Shown here: piece by piece, positions 1-7,020 of the stretch
Position numbering within the stretch: the first letter of the stretch is position 1
How the letters are laid out: the number at the start of each line of letters is the position of its first letter
Assembly: GCA_030039105.1 (NCBI GenBank)
Contig: JASHQO010000183.1
Location: 1 to 21,501, forward strand
Length of the DNA stretch: 21,501 nucleotides
Source: Xanthobacteraceae bacterium
GTDB lineage: Bacteria; Pseudomonadota; Alphaproteobacteria; Rhizobiales; Xanthobacteraceae
Direction of reading: 5' to 3'
Translations under genes and position numbers: made by a program
The notes under the pieces: model-generated
The model's input: the letters and a program-made list of their open reading frames with translations, nothing else
Told to the model about the DNA's origin: nothing
Databases searched by the model: none

Positions 1-1572
1 CTTCTGCTGCCGGCCACGCTGTTCGCGGTCATGGTGGCGGCGATCCAGTTCTCCCACCACTCGAACTTCGTGCTGACGCTGTGGCCGGCCAATGCCATCG
101 TGCTGGCAGCCCTGCTCCGGCACATACCCAACCTGCGCAACTATGGCTCGATCGTCGTTGGCAGCGCCGGCGCCATGGTGCTCGCCAATGCCACTGCGGG
201 CAACGGCTTGAAGACGGCGGCACTCCTCGCCGCGATCAATATCGGCGAAGTTGGCGTGACCTGGGCTTTGCTCTTGGTATTTCGCATCAGCGCCGCCAAC
301 CTGATGACTTTCAAGAATGCGCTGAAATTCATCGTGCTGGCCGGGGTGATCGCGCCGCTCGGCGCCGATGCCTTCACCGCCATGGCCATCGGATCGACCC
401 ATCACGTTCCGTGGCGCGCAGTATGGCTGCATTCCTACCCGGCGCATGCCCTGGGGGTCATGGTCGTGACGCCGTTTCTGATCAGCGTGACGTCGCCGGA
501 CTGGCAGGCGCTGCAGATGCGGCGGCGCGTCCAGGAGATCGCGACGATCTTCGCTCTTGTCGTCGCCACCGCGATTTGCGCCGGATATTTTCGCTTCTTC
601 GTCTTTCTGATCGTGCCGATCATCCTGTTTTCGACGCTGCGCTTTGGCGTGATCGGAGCGACGGCGTCGCATTTGATGATCTCCGTCATCACCAGCGTCT
701 TCGTGGTCTTCAACATCGGCCAGCCGATCATTTTTCGCGCCGATATCTCGGACCGGGTGCTGGCATTGCAGATGGTGCTGGGCTTCACCTCGCTATGGTG
801 CCTGCCGATCGCGGCCCTGCTGAAAGAGCGCGACCGGCTGCTGAGCGACCTGTCGCTGGCGAATTGGCGCTTGCAGCAAGAAAGCGAAACGCAGTCGCAT
901 CTGGTCGTCGGCCTGCGCCGGCATTTGTCGATCGCCGAGGAGAAGGAGCGGCTGCGCCTGTCCTACGAACTGCATGACGAGGCCGGCCAGGGCCTGATCG
1001 CCGCCATCCTCGAGCTCAACGAGATCGATGCGCTGATCCAGGGCGCGGCGCGCGAGCGCCTGCATCTCGTGCGCAAGAAGATGGAGGAGCTCGGCAAGAC
1101 GCTGCACCGCATCGCCTGGGAGCTGCGGCCGCCGTCGATCGACGAGCTCGGCTTGCGCAAGGCGCTGGCGAGCTATATCGCCGAATGGGGCGAGCGCTGC
1201 AGCACCGCGGTCGACTTTCACTGCGACGATGCCGATCTCGACGCCGTGCCGAACGAGATCGGCACCGCGGTCTATCGCGTCGTCCAGGAGGGTCTGACCA
1301 ACATCGTCAAGCACGCCGGGCATCCGTCCGACGTCTCCGTCGTCATCGGCCGCGTCGGCGCCACGCTGCAGGTGATCATCGAGGACAACGGCTGCGGTTT
1401 CGACGCCGTTGCGATGAACGCCAAGCCGGGAACTTATCGCGGGCTGGGGCTCGCCGGCATGCGCGAGCGGTTGACACTCATCGGCGGAACGCTTGAAATC
1501 GAATCGGCGGTCGACGCCGGCACCACGATTTTCGCGCGCATCGCGCTTGATGGCCAAAGGACTGCAGCGTGA
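1..1572 (+). CDS. MASE1-type membrane sensor histidine kinase (NarL family), 5' end cut by window
   Basis: The reading frame is open from base 1, so the true start lies upstream; the ATG at base 31 is only the first internal Met. The first ~270 visible residues are strongly hydrophobic and resemble a MASE1 multi-pass sensory membrane domain (LWPANAIVLAALLR near the start). A short helical linker follows. Then comes a HisKA_3 dimerisation box (YELHDEAGQ) with the phospho-acceptor His at visible codon 325. The HATPase_c domain shows an N box (YRVVQEGLTNIVKHAG), a G1 box (IEDNGCGF) and a G2 box (GLGLAGMRERL). It should autophosphorylate in response to an unknown signal and pass phosphate to the response regulator 58 bases downstream. 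The HisKA_3 plus LuxR-regulator pairing is typical of NarX/DegS-like systems. The family call is firm; the stimulus is unknown. Confidence 0.9.
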   Translation, partial: LLLPATLFAVMVAAIQFSHHSNFVLTLWPANAIVLAALLRHIPNLRNYGSIVVGSAGAMVLANATAGNGLKTAALLAAINIGEVGVTWALLLVFRISAANLMTFKNALKFIVLAGVIAPLGADAFTAMAIGSTHHVPWRAVWLHSYPAHALGVMVVTPFLISVTSPDWQALQMRRRVQEIATIFALVVATAICAGYFRFFVFLIVPIILFSTLRFGVIGATASHLMISVITSVFVVFNIGQPIIFRADISDRVLALQMVLGFTSLWCLPIAALLKERDRLLSDLSLANWRLQQESETQSHLVVGLRRHLSIAEEKERLRLSYELHDEAGQGLIAAILELNEIDALIQGAARERLHLVRKKMEELGKTLHRIAWELRPPSIDELGLRKALASYIAEWGERCSTAVDFHCDDADLDAVPNEIGTAVYRVVQEGLTNIVKHAGHPSDVSVVIGRVGATLQVIIEDNGCGFDAVAMNAKPGTYRGLGLAGMRERLTLIGGTLEIESAVDAGTTIFARIALDGQRTAA

Positions 1573-1601
1573 GCGGATTCGGCGTGAGCGGATTTGGCGT
1601 G
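1567..1601 (+). repeat. 15-bp tandem duplication at the kinase stop codon
   Basis: The unit GCGTGAGCGGATTCG at 1567-1581 is repeated at 1582-1596 with one mismatch (C to T). A further GCGTG follows at 1597-1601. The kinase TGA stop (1570-1572) lies in the first copy. The duplication lengthens the spacer to the response regulator and may separate genes that once overlapped or nearly touched. It could simply be replication slippage. Confidence 0.75.
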
Positions 1602-1630
1602 CGTGGACCCCGCCCGACGAGGACCGCGGC

Positions 1631-2287
1631 GTGACCGAGAAGATCCGCATCGTTCTGGCTGACGACCACCCCATCGTGCTCGATGGCCTGCGCAACCTGA
1701 TCCGCGCCGAAAGCGATTTCGAGCTGGTCGGCGAGGCCGCCAGCGGCCTTGCGGCGTTGAAGACCATTCGCGAACAAAGGCCGGACGTCGCCGTGCTCGA
1801 CATTTCGATGCCGGAGCTCAACGGCATTGTGCTGAGCCGCCGCCTGACCGCCGACATGCCGACGCTGAAGCTTTTGGTGCTGACCCTGCACGAGGACCGC
1901 GCTTATCTGAACCAAGCGCTCGAGGCCGGCGTGCGCGGCTATGTGCTCAAGCGCTCGGCGGTGGAAAATCTGGTCCAGGCCATCCGCGCCGTCATGGTCG
2001 GCGGGCTCTACATCGATCCGGCGATCGTCGGGCGCGTGTTCGAGACCAAGCAGGTCAGCAGGCGGCTCGCGGCACGCAAAGGTGTCTCGCCGGCCCTGAC
2101 CGACCGCGAAGCCGACGTTCTGAAAATGGCGGCACTCGGTTTCACCAACAAGGAAATCGCCTCGCGGCTCGATGTCGGCGTCAAATCGATCGAGACCTAC
2201 AAGGCGCGCGGCCTGGAAAAGCTCGGGCTCAAGACCCGCGCCGAACTGGTGCGCTACGCCTCCGGCCAGGGCTGGCTGGATTTTTAA
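1631..2287 (+). CDS. NarL/LuxR-family response regulator
   Basis: This is a 218-residue two-domain response regulator. The receiver domain has the acidic pair D11/D12 (LADDHP), the predicted phosphorylation site D57 (VAVLDISMPE) and the conserved Lys in YVLKRSA. The C-terminal LuxR-type helix-turn-helix runs from about residue 155 (LTDREADVLKMAALGFTNKE, then VKSIETYKARGLEKLGL). I chose the GTG at 1631 because GAGGA at 1619-1623 sits 7 bases upstream and the protein then starts right at the receiver fold. An in-frame ATG at 1493 would lie inside the kinase gene and add 46 residues unlike the family. It is the probable partner of the kinase just upstream. Its target genes cannot be told from the sequence. 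Confidence 0.9.
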   Translation: MTEKIRIVLADDHPIVLDGLRNLIRAESDFELVGEAASGLAALKTIREQRPDVAVLDISMPELNGIVLSRRLTADMPTLKLLVLTLHEDRAYLNQALEAGVRGYVLKRSAVENLVQAIRAVMVGGLYIDPAIVGRVFETKQVSRRLAARKGVSPALTDREADVLKMAALGFTNKEIASRLDVGVKSIETYKARGLEKLGLKTRAELVRYASGQGWLDF

Positions 2288-2312
2288 AGCATGATCCCGA
2301 AAAAGCCCGTCC
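2288..2312. repeat. Dispersed palindromic repeat arm (GATCCCGAAAAAG type)
   Basis: Directly after the regulator's stop codon there is a 25-base stretch containing CATGATCCCGAAAAAGCCCG. Its exact reverse complement occurs at 13904-13928 in this window. Sequences of this type are, to my knowledge, common dispersed intergenic repeats in Bradyrhizobium-like genomes. The rest of the gap to 2404 shows nothing else I can name. Confidence 0.75.
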
Positions 2313-2404
2313 CCGGGCGCGCCGCGCTGCGGAAGAAGCAGGCCGGCGACGCGGCGATCGCGTAGCGCTCGATCCGCCGACGACCCTGACGCGGCGACGC
2401 GACA

Positions 2405-4219
2405 TCAGCCGGCCGCCGTCGTCACCTGGTCCTGCAGCGCCCGCTGCTGCACCGGCTTGGTGATCCGCGTCAGATTGTATGCGCTGTTGACCAGGGCGAG
2501 ATGGGAAAACGCCTGCGGAAAGTTGCCGACCAGGCGCCTGGCGCCCGGATCGTACTGTTCGCTGAGCAAGCCGACGTCGTTGCGCAAGCCGACGAGACGG
2601 CGGAATAAGGTCTCGGCGTCATCGAATCTATCCTGCAGGATATAGACGTCGACCAGCCAGAAGCTGCAGGCGAGGAAGGCGCCCTCGCCCGGCGGCAAGG
2701 CATCGTCGACCTGCTCGGTGCTATAGCGGGAGACGAAACAATCGCGGACGAGGCGGCGTTCGATCGCTGCGATGGTGTTGCCGATGCGCCGGTCGCCGAC
2801 CGGCAGGAAACCGACGCACGGCAGCAGCAGCAGACTGGCATCGAGCTGATCGGAGCCGTAGGCCTGCACGAAGGTCCCGAGCTTGTCGTTGAAGCCGCGC
2901 TTGCAGACGTCCTTGAAAATCTCATCCCGCAGCTTCACCCAGTCGTCGACCGGTCCATCGAGCCCGAACGTCTCGACGCTCTTGATGCCGCGATCGAACG
3001 CCACCCAGGCCATGACCTTGGAATAGACGAAATGCCGCGCCTGGCCGCGCATTTCCCAGATGCCGTGGTCGGGCTTGCTCCAGATATCCTTGAGGTGCTC
3101 GAGAAATTTCAGTTGCAGGTCCCAGCCCGATTGATGGGTGGAAAGGCCGACGCGGCGCGCCTGGTAATGCACGTCCATGGTCTCGCCGAACACGTCGAGC
3201 TGAAGCTGGGTGTGGGCGGCGTTGCCGATGCGCACCGGCGCCGAGTTCTCGTAACCCGGCAGCCAGTCGGCGATCCATTCATTGAGCCGCCGCTCGCCGC
3301 CGATGCCATACATGATCTGCAGTTGATCGGGGCTGCCGGCCACCGCGCGCAACAGCCATTCGCGCCACGCCTGCGCCTCCTCGTAGTAGCCGGCGTGCAT
3401 GGCGCCAAGCAGCGTCAGCGTGGCATCGCGTAGCCAGCAGTAGCGGTAATCCCAATTGCGCTTGCCACCGATCCGCTCCGGCAGCGACATGGTCGGCGCC
3501 GCGACGATGCCGCCGGTGGGCTCATAGGTGAGCGCCTTGAGCGTGATCATGGAGCGGCGCACCGCGTCCGTCCACTCGCCGGCCGGCCGCGATTTGGCCG
3601 ACCATTCCTTCCAGAATTTTTCGGTGGCCTCGAGCGCCGCCGTCGGGTCGAGCGAAGGTGGCGGAACCTTGTGCGAGCGCGCGTAGGTGAGCACGAACGG
3701 AATGGTGTCGCCCTGGCTGACGGTGAACTCGCCGACCGTGGTCATGTCCTTGCCGCGGACACGCACCGGCGTGCGCAGCACCGCCATGTCGGGGCCGGCG
3801 ATGGCGCGCAACGCGCCGTTCTCCAGCCGCGTCACCCACGGCACCACGGCGCCATAGCCGAAGCGCAGGATCAGCTCGGTGTGCATCTTCACCTTGCCGC
3901 GCGTGCCGACGACAAGGCGCACGATTTCCGAATGGTCGCTGCGGAACGGCATGAAGTCGACCAGCGTCGCCGCACCGTCCGCGGTCTCGAAATTAGTCTC
4001 GAGAATGAGCGTATCCGGCCGATAGCGGCGCTCGACCTTCGCCTCGGCGCACGGCGCCACCAGCCAGCGGCCGTGATCGCGGCTGCCGAGCAGCGCCGCG
4101 AAACAGGCTTCCGAATCGAAGCGCGGCCAGCACAGCCAGTCGATCGAGCCGTCGCGGCCGACCAGCGCCGCGCTCTTGCAGTCGCCAATCAGGGCATAAT
4201 CTTCGATCGGGCCGGACAT
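2405..4219 (-). CDS. Glycoside hydrolase family 15 protein (glucoamylase/trehalase-like)
   Basis: This is a 604-residue GH15 (alpha/alpha)6-barrel enzyme. It has the bacterial N-terminal beta-sandwich region (IEDYALIGDCKSAALVGRDG, then SIDWLCWPRFDS). In the barrel are RYCWLRDATLTL and two probable catalytic acids: E389 in WEMRGQARHF and E512 in PPGEGAFLACSFW. The C-terminal GNFPQAFSHLALVNSAY block is also typical. Family members release glucose by inverting hydrolysis of alpha-glucosides; some bacterial ones hydrolyse trehalose. No signal peptide is visible, so it is probably cytoplasmic. I chose the ATG at 4219 because the conserved N-terminus starts there and it lies only 4 bases after the stop of the upstream dehydrogenase gene. 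A longer frame to 4291 would overlap that gene. With otsA nearby, trehalose is a reasonable substrate guess, but this is inferred from context. Confidence 0.88.
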   Translation of the reverse strand: MSGPIEDYALIGDCKSAALVGRDGSIDWLCWPRFDSEACFAALLGSRDHGRWLVAPCAEAKVERRYRPDTLILETNFETADGAATLVDFMPFRSDHSEIVRLVVGTRGKVKMHTELILRFGYGAVVPWVTRLENGALRAIAGPDMAVLRTPVRVRGKDMTTVGEFTVSQGDTIPFVLTYARSHKVPPPSLDPTAALEATEKFWKEWSAKSRPAGEWTDAVRRSMITLKALTYEPTGGIVAAPTMSLPERIGGKRNWDYRYCWLRDATLTLLGAMHAGYYEEAQAWREWLLRAVAGSPDQLQIMYGIGGERRLNEWIADWLPGYENSAPVRIGNAAHTQLQLDVFGETMDVHYQARRVGLSTHQSGWDLQLKFLEHLKDIWSKPDHGIWEMRGQARHFVYSKVMAWVAFDRGIKSVETFGLDGPVDDWVKLRDEIFKDVCKRGFNDKLGTFVQAYGSDQLDASLLLLPCVGFLPVGDRRIGNTIAAIERRLVRDCFVSRYSTEQVDDALPPGEGAFLACSFWLVDVYILQDRFDDAETLFRRLVGLRNDVGLLSEQYDPGARRLVGNFPQAFSHLALVNSAYNLTRITKPVQQRALQDQVTTAAG

Positions 4220-4223
4220 GGCG

Positions 4224-5273
4224 CTAGGAAAAATCCACGACGACCTTGGTGTCGTCGGGCTCGGCTTCGAGCGCTTGCGTCCACTGCGCAACCGGCACCC
4301 GTCGCGTGATCAAGCTCGAGAGCCAGGCGCAGTCGGCACGCCGCAGCGCGGCAACGGCATCTTCGTAATGCTGGCGATTGGCATTGACGCTGCCGAACAC
4401 GGTGCCGTTGTCGAGCACCATGGCGCGATTGAAGCCGCCGACGTCGACGTCGAGCGCATGTCCGGGCGACGACACGCCGACCAGGCAGACGATGCCGCTG
4501 GAGGCGGTGCGGCCGAGCACGCCGCGCACCACGCTCGGCGCGCCGGTGCACTCCATCACGATATCGGGCTCGAGCGACTCGATGCCGGTAATGGCGCCGA
4601 GATAGAACGTGCCGCCCAGCGCCTGCACCAGCCGCCGCTTCTCCAGGCTGTCGTGATGGTCGAGCACGTGAACGTCGAGGCCGCGCTGCGCGCCGAGCAG
4701 CGCGGCGAGCAGGCCGATCGGTCCGGCGCCGGTGACAAGCAGCGTCTGCGGCCGCCACGAGCGCGAGCGCTTGCCGATGCGTTCGGTGTGATCCCAGGCC
4801 TTGGCGACGACGCTGGTCGGCTCGACCAGCACGCCGGCGTCGCCGAGCGCGCGGTCGACCTTGACCAGAAACTCCGGCTCGACACGGAAGAATTCGGCGC
4901 CGTAACCGTTGCGCTCCTTGATGCCGCGCTCGGTGTAACGGCCGTTGCGGCACATGTCCCATTCGCCGGCGGCACAGGCCGGGCACGGCACCGGGTCGGG
5001 CCGCCGCACGAAGCCGACGACGCGATCGCCGGCTTTGACGCCGCATCCGGCCGGTGCCTCCTGCACCTCGCCGAAGGATTCGTGGCCGATGACGAGCCGC
5101 CGCTCGCCCGGCGGCGCCCAGCCATAGGCGCCGGATACGATCTCGCGGTCGGTGCCGCAGACGCCGAGCGCCAAGGCGCGCACCAGCACGGCGCCGTCGG
5201 AGCGTGGCGGCTCGGGGACATCGTCGACTTGCGCTGAATTGGCAGTTCCGGGCGCGACGGTGAGAGCGCGCAT
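4224..5273 (-). CDS. Zinc-type glucose 1-dehydrogenase-like medium-chain dehydrogenase
   Basis: This 349-residue medium-chain alcohol dehydrogenase most resembles glucose 1-dehydrogenases of the archaeal/bacterial GDH group. Early landmarks are GVCGTDREIVSG (catalytic-zinc Cys), then VIGHESFGEV (zinc His/Glu region), then GFVRRPDPVPC and GEWDMCRNGRYTERGIK. The coenzyme-binding loop is VTGAGPIGLLAALLG. The structural-zinc lobe shows Cys-x2-Cys-x7-Cys, fewer cysteines than the classic four. Predicted reaction: NAD(P)-dependent oxidation of glucose or a related aldose to the lactone. I chose the ATG at 5273 (MRALTV) because it matches the usual family N-terminus; an ATG at 5306 would add 11 unconserved residues. 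The gene lies 4 bases upstream of the GH15 gene on the same strand, so the two are probably one operon that frees and then oxidises glucose. Confidence 0.82.
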   Translation of the reverse strand: MRALTVAPGTANSAQVDDVPEPPRSDGAVLVRALALGVCGTDREIVSGAYGWAPPGERRLVIGHESFGEVQEAPAGCGVKAGDRVVGFVRRPDPVPCPACAAGEWDMCRNGRYTERGIKERNGYGAEFFRVEPEFLVKVDRALGDAGVLVEPTSVVAKAWDHTERIGKRSRSWRPQTLLVTGAGPIGLLAALLGAQRGLDVHVLDHHDSLEKRRLVQALGGTFYLGAITGIESLEPDIVMECTGAPSVVRGVLGRTASSGIVCLVGVSSPGHALDVDVGGFNRAMVLDNGTVFGSVNANRQHYEDAVAALRRADCAWLSSLITRRVPVAQWTQALEAEPDDTKVVVDFS

Positions 5274-5512
5274 TATTGTTGTCCGCGGCGTATAGGCGAT
5301 CGGCATCGGCCGGCGAGCATGCACGACGGGCGGTCGAGCCTCATGGCGGGTAATGCGGCGACGGCGGAGAAAGTTCCGGCGTTGGAACCGCGACCGCGTC
5401 GCACCATCGTGCCGGCAGGTTCCGTATTTCGAAGCAACGAAAGTTCCACCAAATTGCGGCATTCAATTTCGTTTTGGGAATCAGCGGCTTTTCGCTGCGA
5501 TGCAGCGCTCAT

Positions 5513-5537
5513 GGAACAAAGCGCGCTCGGCCCGGTT
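5513..5537 (+). promoter_or_regulatory. Candidate EcfG (general stress sigma factor) promoter of otsA
   Basis: GGAAC at 5513-5517 is followed after 17 bases by GTT at 5535-5537. This matches the known EcfG/RpoE2-type consensus of alphaproteobacteria (GGAAC, 16-17 bases, CGTT/GTT). It would start a transcript near 5544, giving a leader of about 38 bases before the otsA GTG. Trehalose synthesis is an established general-stress target in rhizobia. The rest of the divergent 5274-5581 gap shows no second copy facing the dehydrogenase gene. Confidence 0.6.
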
Positions 5538-5581
5538 GTTGTCCCAAAGCTGAACAGCGGCTGAACGAAGGGGTGTGCGTC

Positions 5582-7018
5582 GTGAGCGTCGTCGTCATTT
5601 CTAACCGCGTGGCCCAGGCTAAGCCCGATGAGCCGGTCGCGGGCGGGCTGGCTGCGGCATTGCTTCCCATGGTGAGGGAATCGGGCGCCGTCTGGGTCGG
5701 TTCCAGCGGCCATGCCGCCGACGCGGCGCAGAGCAAGCACGCCTTCGCCAAGATCGAGGCGCTGGGCGCGGGCGCGCTGGCGACCGTCGATATCCCAGCG
5801 CAGCACTATCTCGGCTTTTACGAAGGTTTCGCCAATTCGGCGCTGTGGCCAGCGCTGCACTCGCGAGCCGATCTGATCCGGGTCACGGCCGACGACTACT
5901 CGTCCTATCGCGAGGTCAACGCCTTCATGGCGCGGGCGCTGCTGCGCTTCGACAAGCCCGACGCCGCATTCTGGGTGCAGGATTATCACTTCCTCACGCT
6001 GGGCGCGGAACTGCGCCGGCTCGGCGTCGACCGGCCGATCGGATTCTTCCTGCACACGCCATGGGCCGACCGCCGCACCATGGCGGCGGTGCCCCATCAT
6101 GCCGACTTCGTTCGCGAGATGCTGGCCTACGACCTGATCGGATTCCAGACCGTCGAAGACCGCCAGCATTTCGAGGATTATCTGCAGGCCGAGCTCGGGC
6201 TCATGCCGGTGGACGGCAGCATCGCGACCGAGTGGGGCTGGACCCAGCTTGCCACCTTCCCGATCGGCATCGATGTCGACGAGTTCGCCGCGCGCGCGAC
6301 CAAAGCGATGACGCGGCCCGACGTGGCGCGGCTGCGCGCCAGCCTGCAAGGCGAAAAGCTCGTGCTCGGCGTCGACCGGTTGGATTACTCGAAAGGCCTG
6401 CTCAACCGCGTGCGCGCCTTCGACCGGTTGCTGGACCTGCAACCGGCGCTCAAACGCAAGGTCGCGCTGCTGCAAGTCGCGGTGCCCTCGCGCGGCAATA
6501 TCCACGCCTATCGCGAGCTCAAGGCCGAGCTTGCGGCGCTGGTGACGGAAGTCAACGGCCGCCACGGCGAGGTGGATTGGACGCCGATCCGCTATCTCAA
6601 CAAAGGCTTCTCGCAGCTTACGCTGGCCGGTTTCTATCGCACCGCCCAGGTCGGGCTGGTGACGCCGCTGCATGACGGCATGAACCTCGTCGCCAAGGAA
6701 TATGTCGCGGCGCAGAACCCGCTCGATCCCGGCGTGCTGGTGCTGTCGTCGTTTGCCGGCGCCGCCAAGGAGCTCGACGCCGCGCTGCTCGTCAATCCGC
6801 ACAACACCGACGAGATGGCGGGTGAGATCGCGCGTGCTCTCGCCATGAGCCTCGAGGAGCGGCGCGAGCGCTGGCAGCGCATGGTGGTCAAGCTCAGCCG
6901 CGCCTCGGTGCGCAACTGGTTCGGCGATTTCCTGCACACGCTGACCGCGGTGCGGCGCGCGCCGGCAATTCCGCCGCAGGTGCTCGACCTCGACCAGCGC
7001 CGCGCCGCGCGGCGCTGA
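5582..7018 (+). CDS. otsA: Alpha,alpha-trehalose-phosphate synthase (UDP-forming)
   Basis: This 478-residue GT20 glycosyltransferase makes trehalose 6-phosphate from UDP-glucose and glucose 6-phosphate. Landmarks in order: VVISNRVA at the N-terminus, the PVAGGLAAAL loop, FWVQDYHFLTLGAELR, GFFLHTPWADRRTM, GVDRLDYSKGLLNRVRAFDR, the nucleotide-sugar region VTPLHDGMNLVAKEYVAAQ, and the acidic C-terminal KELDAALLVNPHNTDEM. Its length is normal for bacterial OtsA. I chose the GTG at 5582 because the SD-like AAGGGG (5568-5573) sits 8 bases upstream and the protein then opens at the first beta strand. Upstream in-frame codons would add only unconserved sequence. No otsB phosphatase gene is in the window, so dephosphorylation must be done elsewhere. 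The upstream EcfG-like promoter suggests induction by osmotic, desiccation or stationary-phase stress. Confidence 0.95.
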   Translation: MSVVVISNRVAQAKPDEPVAGGLAAALLPMVRESGAVWVGSSGHAADAAQSKHAFAKIEALGAGALATVDIPAQHYLGFYEGFANSALWPALHSRADLIRVTADDYSSYREVNAFMARALLRFDKPDAAFWVQDYHFLTLGAELRRLGVDRPIGFFLHTPWADRRTMAAVPHHADFVREMLAYDLIGFQTVEDRQHFEDYLQAELGLMPVDGSIATEWGWTQLATFPIGIDVDEFAARATKAMTRPDVARLRASLQGEKLVLGVDRLDYSKGLLNRVRAFDRLLDLQPALKRKVALLQVAVPSRGNIHAYRELKAELAALVTEVNGRHGEVDWTPIRYLNKGFSQLTLAGFYRTAQVGLVTPLHDGMNLVAKEYVAAQNPLDPGVLVLSSFAGAAKELDAALLVNPHNTDEMAGEIARALAMSLEERRERWQRMVVKLSRASVRNWFGDFLHTLTAVRRAPAIPPQVLDLDQRRAARR

Positions 7019-7020
7019 GG

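Noticed and set aside
793..1857. 354-residue minus-strand frame opposite the histidine kinase
   Set aside because: No domain; overlaps kinase and regulator motifs on the other strand.
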